Of a stretch of 64,000 bases of DNA, positions 40,191-50,166 are shown piece after piece (positions within the stretch are counted from its first letter, which is position 1; each line of letters opens with the position of its first letter). Under the pieces are notes generated by a model. The model saw only the letters and a program-made list of their open reading frames with translations. It searched no databases and had not been told where the DNA came from. Source of the stretch: Chlamydia trachomatis (GTDB taxonomy: Bacteria; Chlamydiota; Chlamydiia; Chlamydiales; 2-12-FULL-49-11); assembly GCA_945872565.1 (NCBI GenBank), contig CAMBZN010000001.1, positions 96,223-160,222 of the forward strand, in the 5' to 3' direction. Position numbers and translations under genes: made by a program.

Positions 40191-40784
40191 ATGGAGAAAA
40201 TAAAAAAATACAAAATTGAGTTTGAAAAATCTTTATTTTTCATTAAAAATAATTTAAATAATTTAAATACTCTATCAAATGCAGTTTTAAACCATACACC
40301 TTTCTCCGATGGAACATTTTATACATTTCTCAAAAAAGATCTTTCAGAAAATATGGTTTCTGAATTCAAGTATGGTGGTGTTGGAGGAGGAGCAAGAAGT
40401 AAAATCAATGAAATAATTACAAAGGAAATATATTCTGATTCCGATACTATTTGCATCTTTGATGCATTTAATCACGATTATGATCCAAACGATCAATGGG
40501 ATTTGTTCGATGAAGTAGGCGTTCATCTAGATAAGGAAATATATTTTCTTTTTACTCAAAAAAAGGTATCCCCTCTGTTGCTTACGGAGGCTTTTAATGC
40601 TTCTAATTGTACTTGGCATTCCCTTATTGTATTAACAAGAGGTCTCTTATATAAAAATGAAACTTCTAGTATATCAGAAAATACCATTGAGATGATGGCA
40701 AAGTTAGCTCAGCATGTGTTTTTTTTAGCATATGATGGGGAAGGGTATATTATTTGGCAGAAAAACCATATAAAAAATTCTTAG
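40191..40784 (+). CDS. Hypothetical protein, putative immunity protein
   Basis: 197-aa ORF starting 14 bp after the toxin-like ORF stop; overlaps the next ORF. Confidence 0.6.
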   Translation: MEKIKKYKIEFEKSLFFIKNNLNNLNTLSNAVLNHTPFSDGTFYTFLKKDLSENMVSEFKYGGVGGGARSKINEIITKEIYSDSDTICIFDAFNHDYDPNDQWDLFDEVGVHLDKEIYFLFTQKKVSPLLLTEAFNASNCTWHSLIVLTRGLLYKNETSSISENTIEMMAKLAQHVFFLAYDGEGYIIWQKNHIKNS

Positions 40785-41221
40785 AAAAGATTAAATTACT
40801 AGACAGGGAGTTACAAAACATTGAAGTGACCCATGTTTTTAATTCAATTGGATCAAATATTTTTCTTGAATTGGGAGAAGATATAGAAATACGATTAAAA
40901 AATGGAAAAAAAAGACAACGAAAACAATGGTCTATTTGGCTGGGCAACGCCTCCTGGAGAATTACTAAAAATGGAAAATATCTTGTAGGATCAGTAGATG
41001 CAAGAGAAAATATCGAGCAACACTTACGAAACATGCTTGAAAAGGATTCTGCGTACATAGTGGGGTATTTAGATGGGGATCAGCAGAACTTGGGGGTTAA
41101 GTTCCAAGAACTAGTAGGAAGTAGGATGATTCACGTCAAGTATTCACCCTCAAAAGATGCAACGTTTACCTTTGATAACCAATATGTCCTCACAACATTT
41201 ATCAATAGACATCTTTCGTAA
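40754..41221 (+). CDS. Hypothetical protein, possible second immunity or accessory protein
   Basis: 155-aa ORF overlapping the previous ORF by 31 bp; WSIWLGNASWRITKNGKYLVGSVDARENIEQHL. Confidence 0.6.
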   Translation: MAEKPYKKFLEKIKLLDRELQNIEVTHVFNSIGSNIFLELGEDIEIRLKNGKKRQRKQWSIWLGNASWRITKNGKYLVGSVDARENIEQHLRNMLEKDSAYIVGYLDGDQQNLGVKFQELVGSRMIHVKYSPSKDATFTFDNQYVLTTFINRHLS

Positions 41222-41369
41222 CTCCATTTGCTCATTAAAACAGCAATTTTTCTCACCTTTACCATCAATTTTTTCGACCATATCTTCAGATATGCTCTCC
41301 AAATTTTATGATAAATTTGTCAAAAATTGATCGATTTTTTCAGATAAAGCTAATTACGCAAGAGGTCTA

Positions 41370-43109
41370 TTACTTAAAAAATTCTTTTTTTAACGCCTCT
41401 AAATCAGCCTCTATTTGATGATCAAGACTAGCAATTTGCTTATATATGGATAATACAGGGGAGTAAGGGGCATGGATCGAGGCATAGATTTTAATTTTAG
41501 GCTCAGTTCCAGAAGGGCGAAAGATGAATCTTGAACCATCTTCAAGATGAAAAGTTAACACTTTAGATTTAGGAAGGACGATCTTCGTAAAAGTTTTTTC
41601 AGGAAATTTTGTTGAAGTTAACGTTTGATAATTGTCTATTTTTACCACTTTTTTTCCAAGTAAAGTTTCTGGCGGACTCTCCATCATGGGAGCAATGGCT
41701 GCGTCAAGCAGCTCTTTTTCCTTAAATTCAACGGATGCACCCCCCTCACGATAAATTCCATATTTAACATAAATCTCATAGAGAAAATCTAAAAGAGTCT
41801 TATTTTCCTGTTTAAGATGTAGGGCAATTTCTGAAATTTGACACGCAGCAAGAACTGCATCTTTATCACGAATATTTGTCGACGATAAATACCCCAGCGA
41901 CTCTTCAAATCCAAATAAGAATTGATAAGAGCCATCCTCCCATTGTTTTATTAGTTCAGCAATATACTTAAAACCAGTAAGAACCTCAAAGCAAGTGCCG
42001 CCAAGGCTCAAAGTAATCACTTTACAAAGTGGTGTTGAAACAATTGTCGTGATCGACGCCCAGCGCTCTAACCCCTCCCGATGTTTAGCCAAAAAATAAA
42101 GAAAAATCACCCCAAGTTCATTGCCTGTAAAGGTGTGAATTTTTTCATCTTTTTGCATAGAAACACTTAAGCGGTCACTGTCAGGGTCAGAAATTAATAA
42201 AAGATCTCCCTTAGTCCGCTTTAATGTTTCAATTCCAGAGGCTCTTGCCGATTCAGTCTCAGGGTTTGGTGTCTTTGTTGTAGGAAAGTTTCCATCAGGA
42301 TGCTCTTGATTTCTTACCATCTCCAAATTGTCAAAGCCCCAAAGACGGAGCGCATCAGGAATCATTGTGATGCCTGCCCCATGAAGGGGGGAGTAACATA
42401 TTTTCAATTTATTTCCAAACGCCTCATTATCATGCTTAAACATCGATTCATCATAAACTGTTTCTAGGTAAGCTTTTTCCACCAAACTACTAATACAACG
42501 AATTAATGGGGAGTCTTCTTCAGCTAATAAAATGGATCCAACATCATCAATAGCATGGATTTCATCGATAATTTTAGGCTCATCGGGCGCTACAACTTGT
42601 CCACCATCATTCCAATAGACTTTGTACCCATTATACTCCTTTGGATTATGTGATGCAGTGATGTTTACCCCTGCAATTGCTCCAAGATGACGGATTGCAA
42701 AAGAACAAAAAGGTGTAGGACGTAAATCTTTAGTAATATGCACGGCAATTCCATTGCCTGCAAACACCCTTGCTGTTTCAATCGCAAATTCTCTTGAATG
42801 ATTTCTGCAGTCATGACACACCACAACCCCTTTCTTCCATAATTCTTTTGGGTGTTTAAGAATGTAATTAGCAAGACCTTGTGTAGCAAGTCGAATAGTG
42901 TACTTATTAATCCGGGCAGTCCCTACCCCCATGATTTCTCTCATACCACCGGTTCCAAAAGCAATTTCTCCAGAAAACGCCTCCCTGGCATCTTCTTTAT
43001 GCTCGGTGATGAGTTCTTTTACTTCGTTTCGCGTCTGTAGATCGTAAGGTGCTTTAAGCCATTGCTTGATCGTTTCTTCTGTATTTCTTTTCATCCCTTT
43101 TTCGCCCAT
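41370..43109 (-). CDS. Phosphoglucomutase/phosphomannomutase family protein
   Basis: FGTGGMREIMGVGTARIN, GVNITASHNPKEYNGYKVYWNDGGQV, LISDPDSDRL, FGFEESLGYL, FRPSGTEPKIKIY. Confidence 0.95.
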   Translation of the reverse strand: MGEKGMKRNTEETIKQWLKAPYDLQTRNEVKELITEHKEDAREAFSGEIAFGTGGMREIMGVGTARINKYTIRLATQGLANYILKHPKELWKKGVVVCHDCRNHSREFAIETARVFAGNGIAVHITKDLRPTPFCSFAIRHLGAIAGVNITASHNPKEYNGYKVYWNDGGQVVAPDEPKIIDEIHAIDDVGSILLAEEDSPLIRCISSLVEKAYLETVYDESMFKHDNEAFGNKLKICYSPLHGAGITMIPDALRLWGFDNLEMVRNQEHPDGNFPTTKTPNPETESARASGIETLKRTKGDLLLISDPDSDRLSVSMQKDEKIHTFTGNELGVIFLYFLAKHREGLERWASITTIVSTPLCKVITLSLGGTCFEVLTGFKYIAELIKQWEDGSYQFLFGFEESLGYLSSTNIRDKDAVLAACQISEIALHLKQENKTLLDFLYEIYVKYGIYREGGASVEFKEKELLDAAIAPMMESPPETLLGKKVVKIDNYQTLTSTKFPEKTFTKIVLPKSKVLTFHLEDGSRFIFRPSGTEPKIKIYASIHAPYSPVLSIYKQIASLDHQIEADLEALKKEFFK

Positions 43110-43221
43110 GTCATCTCCTTCTTATACATTAAACTAGACATAAAAAGAACAATTTAACAAGAAAAAGATTCTAATATATTCCCCATTTTCCTATACTCTT
43201 TGCAAAAAAAAGGAGATATAT

Positions 43222-43545
43222 ATGATTTTGGAAGCTTTAAAATTGAGTATACCAGTATTTGCAAGTGCCCTTGAACAGTTTGCGGTCGTTGATAAAATGA
43301 TGAGAACCGATCTTTATGCAGGACGTCAATTTACAGTTATCGCTTACAATTTGTCGTGTCTACAAATTGGGCCCGGCCATGCTTTAATTGTTGGGATGCA
43401 ACTTGGTCTACCAACCGACCCTGGCTTCATAAGAACAAAAGGATCAATTGGAAGAGTGCACATTCATTCACCTCTTTACCGTACAAGCTATTGGATAAAC
43501 GATAGGAAAACCCCTCATCCAAGATATTATCAAGTCTCTGCTTGA
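43222..43545 (+). CDS. Hypothetical protein
   Basis: 107-aa ORF preceded by AAAGGAG. Confidence 0.5.
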   Translation: MILEALKLSIPVFASALEQFAVVDKMMRTDLYAGRQFTVIAYNLSCLQIGPGHALIVGMQLGLPTDPGFIRTKGSIGRVHIHSPLYRTSYWINDRKTPHPRYYQVSA

Positions 43546-43955
43546 ACCCGTATTTTTTGGATTTCTTCTTTAGATACCAGCCGGCCCTCTTTATGGTTGA
43601 TCCCTTCGCAATAGAAAACTTCTCTATCCCAATCTTTTTTGCTCTTAATCACCTCATCCCAAAAGGGATAAACCCGGCATTGTTTTGGACGGGCATTATA
43701 AAGAGAGCATTTATTATTTTTTAAAAATACACAGTCATAGGTTTTAGAATCTTCAATCAGACTAATTCGATTGCCTACGCTTCTACAATAATTTTTTAAA
43801 AATGAATCTCTATCTAATTTTAAAAACTCCATCATGCGGACGATGTCACTTTCTTCAAGCCACACATATCCAGGCGATCCTGTACAGCAAGCCCCGCAAC
43901 CAGTGCATTTAAATGAGAGTCCCTTTTCTTCAATCCATAGGGGAAGTTTAGTCAT
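43530..43955 (-). CDS. YkgJ-family cysteine cluster protein
   Basis: FKCTGCGACCTGSPGYVWL...CVFLKNNKCSLYNARPKQCRVYPFW. Start set at MTKLPLW because the longer ORF overlaps the neighbour. Confidence 0.88.
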   Translation of the reverse strand: MTKLPLWIEEKGLSFKCTGCGACCTGSPGYVWLEESDIVRMMEFLKLDRDSFLKNYCRSVGNRISLIEDSKTYDCVFLKNNKCSLYNARPKQCRVYPFWDEVIKSKKDWDREVFYCEGINHKEGRLVSKEEIQKIRVQAET

Positions 43956-44736
43956 AATACTCCACCTGCTTATAGGAAAAGATGTCATCAAGAAGGGTAA
44001 TTTGATGATAGGTAAATCTAGATGCAACAGTTGTTTCAGAGCTATTAAAAATATGCAATTTTCCATCAACATTAGAATATTCTGTTTGATGGGTATGGCC
44101 ATGAAGATAGAGCACAGAACCATTACATTTTTTAAGTATCTCCAGTAACGCTTCGCTGTTTAGTAAATTATGATGAGCAATTTTGTTTTGTAAGGGAAAA
44201 TGATTGGCAATGATTACATTCGTGCAATTTTTTAAGATCTGTTCCAAAGGAGCTTTTTGAGCGGCAGGAAACAGACCATTGGCACTAAGTGGCTTGTTTA
44301 AAATGGTATTATCAAGGAGGATAAGATCCCAGTGTGGATGAATTTTTTCGTGATAAATTCCTTCATTTGAAAATGTGAACGTTTGACCCACCATTTGCGC
44401 AAACATCTGTTCTTGAAACGATTTTTGTGTGTAAGCATCGTGATTGCCAGGAACTGCATATATTTTTATCTCTGCATCCCTGACTTTTTTTAAGAATTCT
44501 TTTGCCATAGAAAATTCCATAGGATCTGCGGTGGTTGTGAAATCGCCTGTGATAATTAATACTTCAATTTCATCCCTTATTAGTGATGCAATACATTGAT
44601 CAAGATGGCGGGTAAGAAATTTATTTTTTCGTCTTAGTTGCGCATTTACGTACCCTATAAGAGTTTTTCCAAAGTGATGGGAAAATGTGATCTTTGGGGA
44701 AAAAAAATGTAGATCAGAAATGTGTGCTATTTTCAT
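43948..44736 (-). CDS. Metallophosphoesterase (calcineurin-like)
   Basis: MKIAHISDLHF, VLIITGDFTTTADP, AVPGNHDAYT, LHGHTHQTEY. Confidence 0.92.
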   Translation of the reverse strand: MKIAHISDLHFFSPKITFSHHFGKTLIGYVNAQLRRKNKFLTRHLDQCIASLIRDEIEVLIITGDFTTTADPMEFSMAKEFLKKVRDAEIKIYAVPGNHDAYTQKSFQEQMFAQMVGQTFTFSNEGIYHEKIHPHWDLILLDNTILNKPLSANGLFPAAQKAPLEQILKNCTNVIIANHFPLQNKIAHHNLLNSEALLEILKKCNGSVLYLHGHTHQTEYSNVDGKLHIFNSSETTVASRFTYHQITLLDDIFSYKQVEYYD

Positions 44737-44784
44737 AGGGGAAATCATAGCACACCCACTAAAAAAAAGCGAGTTTGAATTATT

Positions 44785-45162
44785 TTAACCAGCTTTCTTC
44801 CAAGTATCTTTAGAATGTTTCCGAGCTCTGTCGCTACTTTTTTGCAAGCCTGCTAACTGCCATTTTTTTAAGTTCTTCTCCTCAAGCGTACGTGAGTTCA
44901 TAATGCGAGGAACTTCATGATCCACATCTCCGGGGGTTGATCTTTTTGAGTGGTGAGGTTTATTTTTCAAATAAAGATGTATGCTGTTTTTTGTAAATGC
45001 GGTTAACATTTCTTTTACTTCATTCTTATTAAATGGCTTAAGAACGGATAAAATCTCCCTTTTTTCAATCTCCAAAGAGTGATTTTCAGAAAGAACCTCT
45101 TGAGAGGCTTTCCTTAGTACTTTTTGCTGCATTTTCTTGATACGGTGAGGCTTATTTCCCAT
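44785..45162 (-). CDS. Hypothetical basic protein
   Basis: 125-aa Lys/Arg-rich ORF. Confidence 0.5.
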   Translation of the reverse strand: MGNKPHRIKKMQQKVLRKASQEVLSENHSLEIEKREILSVLKPFNKNEVKEMLTAFTKNSIHLYLKNKPHHSKRSTPGDVDHEVPRIMNSRTLEEKNLKKWQLAGLQKSSDRARKHSKDTWKKAG

Positions 45163-45224
45163 ACATCCATCCTTTGTTAATATAAAGCATAGTTAGGGGG
45201 GAAATGGAATCAAGAAAAAACGCA

Positions 45225-46100
45225 TTAAACTTCTACGTTATTGGTTTTAGCAAGGTTAGAAAAGCCTTTCATCACTTTATCAACAGAAATCAGACGCTCT
45301 TTTGCCCTAGGAATCCATTTTGGGGGGGTGATAAAGGAACTTCTAAGCCAACCGGGTGTGTGAATAGATGCAGGCCTTTTATCTTTTGTAACCACTAAAG
45401 TAGGGATTTGTAAGTTAGAGGCAAGATGGCAAAAGTCAGAATCAGGTCCAATAAAAAACCCCGATTCGTAAAGGAGGGTGGCCCCTTCTGCAGAGCATTC
45501 TGTATCAAGATAAAATGGTTCAAAACCAAGAGTTTCTAAGGAGGTTTTGATCTTTTCATATTTTTTTAGGATGTTTTTGGAAGGAAATATCGCAACTCGT
45601 CGTTTGTGCTTTCTGTGAATGAGGTTTTTAAGGGGTAGAAGACCGTTGTTTTTTGAATGCTGTCTCACACATAGCAAAGAAGCAATGGCTAAGGAAATGT
45701 TTTCCACCATGGGAAGGGACTTGTTAAAAACACGATCAAGAGGGGTCAGTGGTGGGTGTGTCATTTTTCTATACTGGGGATAAAAGACAGACAAAAGGGT
45801 CTGTTTGCTTGTTCTAAAATGAGCAATCAACTCTTTGCATAGGGGAGAGTTCTCATATTGTAAAATGATAAGATCATAAGTAGAAAATTCATCGTATAAT
45901 GATTCCTCACAGGGAGGAGCCATAATCTTATGTGCCGGAAACCACATATCTAATCGTCCAAGGCTCTTGTGGTAGGTAGTGACTTCAGCACCTTCATAAA
46001 GAAGCCTGTGCGAGGCAACCATCATCATAAGGCCATACTGAAGGGATGGTCCAGGGACAATTGCAACTTTTTTTTTCTCTCTTGTTTTTTGTAATGTCAT
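45225..46100 (-). CDS. Glycosyltransferase family 9 (heptosyltransferase-like) protein
   Basis: FIGPDSDFCHLASNLQIPTLVVTKDKRP resembles the GT9 C-terminal motif; LQYGLMMMVASHRLLYEGAEVTTYH N-terminus. Confidence 0.65.
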   Translation of the reverse strand: MTLQKTREKKKVAIVPGPSLQYGLMMMVASHRLLYEGAEVTTYHKSLGRLDMWFPAHKIMAPPCEESLYDEFSTYDLIILQYENSPLCKELIAHFRTSKQTLLSVFYPQYRKMTHPPLTPLDRVFNKSLPMVENISLAIASLLCVRQHSKNNGLLPLKNLIHRKHKRRVAIFPSKNILKKYEKIKTSLETLGFEPFYLDTECSAEGATLLYESGFFIGPDSDFCHLASNLQIPTLVVTKDKRPASIHTPGWLRSSFITPPKWIPRAKERLISVDKVMKGFSNLAKTNNVEV

Positions 46101-46178
46101 ATGCTTTACTATATAGAAAAAAATGATTCTTGAAAAGAGTAGATCATTTTTAAAAAACACTTATCTGAGAGGTTAAGA

Positions 46179-47018
46179 GTGAAAAATCTGATTTTATTTA
46201 TTGTTATGGTAGTGTCTTGCTTTTCTACAGAATTGAATTATGCCCCAAAGATCAAAAGACCAATAGAAGAAAAGCGATTTGTTGTTGTCATTGCCTCCTA
46301 CAATAACGAAAAATTCGCCCAAGGGAATTTAGAAAGTATCTACGGTCAAAATTACTCAAATTTTAGAATCATCTACACCAACGATGCTTCCAAGGATCGT
46401 ACAGGTGAGGTGGTGCTAGATTATGTAAAAAATAGCAAAAGGGAGATTGATTTTACCTATTTGGAAAATGATACTAATAAAGGAGCAATGTTCAATTACT
46501 ATACAATGGTATCTTCTTGTGAAAATGATGAAATTGTAGTGATTGTCGATGGAGATGATCGCCTTTTTCATAAGGGTGTTTTAAAAAGATTAAATCAAGC
46601 ATATGCTAGCGATCATGTCTGGATGACTTATGGACAAGATACGTCAAAAATGAACCCTAAGGGTCATAGCGGACCAACTCCCACCGTAAACCTACAAGAT
46701 GGTTCATTTCGCAATCTATCCTACCGCTGGAGTCATATTAGAACTTATTACGCTGGATTATTTAAATCCATTCCCAAAGAAAATTGGATGCATGAAGGAA
46801 AGTTTTATTCCATGGCACAAGACATTGCGCAAATTTGCTTTTTGTTTGATCGAGCTTGCGAACATGTCTACTTTATGCCTGATGTATTGTATGATTATAA
46901 TTATGTAAATCCACTGAATGAATTTAGAATAGATGTAGAAAATCAGATAAATACTGCTGCTATTATTTTCAACAAGCCGAAGTTAGAAAGATTCTATTCT
47001 AAAAGTGAATTTTTATAG
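46179..47018 (+). CDS. Glycosyltransferase family 2 protein
   Basis: VVVIASYNNEKFAQGNLESIYGQNYSNFRIIYTNDASKDRTGEVV, IVVIVDGDDRLF. Confidence 0.88.
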   Translation: MKNLILFIVMVVSCFSTELNYAPKIKRPIEEKRFVVVIASYNNEKFAQGNLESIYGQNYSNFRIIYTNDASKDRTGEVVLDYVKNSKREIDFTYLENDTNKGAMFNYYTMVSSCENDEIVVIVDGDDRLFHKGVLKRLNQAYASDHVWMTYGQDTSKMNPKGHSGPTPTVNLQDGSFRNLSYRWSHIRTYYAGLFKSIPKENWMHEGKFYSMAQDIAQICFLFDRACEHVYFMPDVLYDYNYVNPLNEFRIDVENQINTAAIIFNKPKLERFYSKSEFL

Positions 47019-47788
47019 AAAAATTGCTTCCTTTTCCCTGTAAGTTTCGAAGCTGCCCGGGCTGCATCTTTTGTGGAAAGAAATTCAGTTAAAATGTTCA
47101 TCAGCACCTGATCGTCAAACGCAAAAAATGCTTTTCTTTCAGATCCTTGAACAAGGACGCAGATTTCTCCACGCGTTAGGCGATCTTCAAACAAGTGGGC
47201 CTGACTGGGAGTTAACATGATTAGCGCTTCATAGATCTTGGAGAGCTCTTTTGCTATTACGATTTTTGTAGATTCAGGAAATAGTGCAATCACCTGCATG
47301 ATTCGATTCGGAGACTCAAAAAAAATGGAAACGCCATCGTAGTAAAGAATCTCTTCAATCAAAGCAGACCGACTAGAGCTTTTTTTCGGAAAAAATCCAA
47401 GAAATTGAAACTTGTTATACTCCAAACCAGATAAGGAAAGAGCTGTTAATACAGCTGACGGACCAGGAAGAGATGTCACTTTAATGCCTTCTTGATGACA
47501 GAGTGAAATTAAATGAGCACCTGGATCGTTGATGGAAGGAGTTCCTGCATCCGACACTAAGCAAATGCTTTTCCCCTCCCTTAAATCTCCAATTATCAAT
47601 TGTTCAATGATCCGTTCATTGTGTTTATGAAAAACTACTAATTTTTTAGAAATTGCAAAGTGGTGTAATAAGAATCCGGTTTTGCGGGAATCCTCACATA
47701 GTATATAATCAGACGCTTTGAGGGCATCTAATGTGCGGAGCGTGATATCTCCAAGATTCCCAATGGGAGTAGGACAAATTGTTAACAT
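46994..47788 (-). CDS. rsmI: 16S rRNA (cytidine-2'-O)-methyltransferase RsmI
   Basis: MLTICPTPIGNLGDITLRTLDALKASDYILCEDSRKTG, LVSDAGTPSINDPGAHLI, LPGPSAVLTALSLSGL. Confidence 0.95.
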   Translation of the reverse strand: MLTICPTPIGNLGDITLRTLDALKASDYILCEDSRKTGFLLHHFAISKKLVVFHKHNERIIEQLIIGDLREGKSICLVSDAGTPSINDPGAHLISLCHQEGIKVTSLPGPSAVLTALSLSGLEYNKFQFLGFFPKKSSSRSALIEEILYYDGVSIFFESPNRIMQVIALFPESTKIVIAKELSKIYEALIMLTPSQAHLFEDRLTRGEICVLVQGSERKAFFAFDDQVLMNILTEFLSTKDAARAASKLTGKRKQFFYKNSLLE

Positions 47789-47844
47789 GAAAACATTCTA
47801 ACACATCCTGTAATTTTTTGGTTTCATTAATTGAGGGGGGCTGC

Positions 47845-47850
47845 TATAAT
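47845..47850 (+). promoter_or_regulatory. -10 box (TATAAT) upstream of tRNA-Cys
   Basis: Exact TATAAT 12 bp before the tRNA; no strong -35. Confidence 0.5.
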
Positions 47851-47861
47851 GATTTGCCTAA

Positions 47862-47932
47862 GGTGGCATAGCCAAGTGGTAAGGCCGTGGCCTGCAAAGC
47901 CTCTATCCCCAGTTCAAATCTGGGTGCCACCT
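47862..47932 (+). tRNA. tRNA-Cys (anticodon GCA)
   Basis: GGTGGCA...GTGGC CTGCAAA GCCTC...CCCAG TTCAAAT CTGGG TGCCACC T; cloverleaf can be drawn, one possible mismatch in the anticodon stem. Confidence 0.94.
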
Positions 47933-47990
47933 TTTTTTCAAATCCGTTCTTTTCCTTTGCAACCTAATGCTATTTGCGTATAATAGAACC

Positions 47991-48695
47991 ATGAAGAAAT
48001 ACCTACCCCTGCTAAAACCGGCTCTCCTATTGGGTGGCTTTTCGCTTCTTATCCTAGCCCTCTATGCAACGGGGTGTTTTGAATACTTTAAATGGTCTGT
48101 GTGGAAAGAAATTCATATTGATATTAAACAATTTGTTAGTTCAAATCTTTGGATTTCCTTGATCCTTGCAGTATCCTTTTACACCCTTGCCATATTGACA
48201 TTTTTGCCAGGACTGCTCATGCTCGATCTTTTAGTCGGGTATATGTTTCCAGCTATGATTTCTATATTTGTTATAGCAACAAGTGCTGTTGTCGGGGCCA
48301 TGTTGATTGTTTGGGCTTGTAGACTAGGATTTAAAAGTTATTTCTTAAATAGTGATAATAAGTTTTTTAAAAAGGTACAGAAAGGGTTTTCTGAAAATGA
48401 GACGATGTATTTACTCTTTTTAAGGTTTATGCCACTTTTTCCATTTTCTCTTGTAACGGCTGCTGTTTCGACATTGCCTGTCTCGTACAAAAAGATTGCA
48501 GTCACTACCTTTTTTGGAATGATACCCATTGCACTTGTGCTAACAAGTGTTGGAAGATCATTTGGTGATTTAATAGAGCTTGATGCAATGCCAGGGTTTT
48601 CTCAAATAGTGAGCACTGAGATGTTAATTGGTTTTGCTTTGCTCTCTTTAGTTTCTATTTTACCAGTGCTATTTAAGCGTTTTGTGAAATCATAG
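47991..48695 (+). CDS. TVP38/TMEM64 (VTT/DedA-like) membrane protein
   Basis: FLPGLLMLDLLVGYMFP...GAMLIVWACRLGF...FLRFMPLFPFSLVTAAVSTLPVSYKKIAVTTFFGMIPIAL. Confidence 0.85.
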   Translation: MKKYLPLLKPALLLGGFSLLILALYATGCFEYFKWSVWKEIHIDIKQFVSSNLWISLILAVSFYTLAILTFLPGLLMLDLLVGYMFPAMISIFVIATSAVVGAMLIVWACRLGFKSYFLNSDNKFFKKVQKGFSENETMYLLFLRFMPLFPFSLVTAAVSTLPVSYKKIAVTTFFGMIPIALVLTSVGRSFGDLIELDAMPGFSQIVSTEMLIGFALLSLVSILPVLFKRFVKS

Positions 48696-48727
48696 ACTAA
48701 ATAGTTTCTATTTTGTATGCTGAAAAT

Positions 48728-50005
48728 ATGAAAATACCTTTAAAAAAAATTGCCTCTATTTTTGGTTTAGTCACTCACTCTTCTTTGGATGTGGATTCCT
48801 TTTTCTTTGATTCACGAAATGTGACTAAAGGGGGGATTTTTTTTGCTTTAAAGGGAGAAAATTTTAATGGACATGACTTTTTAGAAAGTGTTGCTCAAAA
48901 AGGTGCTTATGCAGCAGTTGTGGACAAGCAATATCAAGGGGCGGGTTTTGGTTTAGAACTGTTTCACGTGGGGGATGTGCTGGTTGCATTGCAAGAGCTT
49001 GCATCTTTCATGTTAAAGGAAAAGGAGATCAAAGTCATTGCAGTCACAGGTTCAGTTGGTAAAACAACCACTAAGGAGATGATTTATGCCCTTATTGCAA
49101 TGAAGTACAAGGTCCATACAAGCAAAGGAAGCTTTAATACAAAGATCACACTTCCCATTACCATTTTAGAAGCAAAAGGGGATGAGGATTATCTCCTATT
49201 AGAGATGGGAATGACCAAAAAGGGACAGATTAAAACACTAACTTCCATTGCTCCTCCAACCATTGCAGTGCTCACTCAAGTCACTTATTGCCATAGTGAA
49301 AATTTTGATTCATTGGAAGAGATTGCAGAGGCAAAAGCTGAGATTTTTTTACCCAGCACAGAGTTTGCAGTCATTCATGAAAAATCAGCAAAGTTTGATG
49401 CCGTGTACAGAAATTGCTTTTGTAAAAATGTTTTGTATCCATCCCCGATCGGGGTGCTATCTCCCTATAAAGAGACTCATTTTTCAGAGAATTTTTGCGC
49501 AGCCTATCAGGTTGCAAAGTATTTAGGGATGAGTGATGATCAGATAAGGCTTGCAAGTTTAACCCTTGCAGGGCGTGCTGTGGCGCATCGATTTCAAAAA
49601 ATTGTTCGTGATGGAATTTTGTTTGTGGACGATAGTTATAATGCAAATGCAGTTTCTACGGTTGCAGCACTTCAAAATCTCCCCTTACCAGAAAAAGATG
49701 GTCGTAAGATTCTAGTATTTGGAGAAATGAAAGAGTTGGGGGCAGTAAATGTTGCGTCCCATCAAATTGTAGCAAATGCTGCCGTAAAGGGGGTAGATAT
49801 GGTTTTTTGTATTGGTAAGGGGGCAAAAATCATTTTTGATCGCTTTATTAATGAGGGAAAACCAGGGCATTATTTTTACGACTATAGAACTCTGAAGGAA
49901 GCTGTATACAAGGAGATGAAAAAGGGTGATGTAGTGCTTTTAAAGGGGGCAAATTCTCACAAATTATGGAAGATATTAGAAACGCTCCCTGCCTTACAAA
50001 AGTAA
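48728..50005 (+). CDS. murF: UDP-N-acetylmuramoyl-tripeptide--D-alanyl-D-alanine ligase
   Basis: FDSRNVTKGGIFFALKGENFNGHDFL, VIAVTGSVGKTTTKEMI, EMGMTKKGQI, LFVDDSYNANAVST. Confidence 0.96.
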   Translation: MKIPLKKIASIFGLVTHSSLDVDSFFFDSRNVTKGGIFFALKGENFNGHDFLESVAQKGAYAAVVDKQYQGAGFGLELFHVGDVLVALQELASFMLKEKEIKVIAVTGSVGKTTTKEMIYALIAMKYKVHTSKGSFNTKITLPITILEAKGDEDYLLLEMGMTKKGQIKTLTSIAPPTIAVLTQVTYCHSENFDSLEEIAEAKAEIFLPSTEFAVIHEKSAKFDAVYRNCFCKNVLYPSPIGVLSPYKETHFSENFCAAYQVAKYLGMSDDQIRLASLTLAGRAVAHRFQKIVRDGILFVDDSYNANAVSTVAALQNLPLPEKDGRKILVFGEMKELGAVNVASHQIVANAAVKGVDMVFCIGKGAKIIFDRFINEGKPGHYFYDYRTLKEAVYKEMKKGDVVLLKGANSHKLWKILETLPALQK

Positions 50006-50166
50006 TTTAGAATTGATTTGAATACAAACCTTATTTATTCCCCGTTTTTAATTCGCCTTGGTGTACATATGAACGGTCACACCATAGCCTTTTATATTGA
50101 CTAATAACTACTGCGATTTTATAATTTTTTCCTTAAAATAATTCATTTCAAATAGAGGAGTAACTA

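Noticed and set aside
40191-41221. Possible single frameshifted gene across the two ORFs
   Set aside because: Each ORF has its own start and a complete-looking sequence; a 31-bp overlap is common in operons, so a frameshift is not required.
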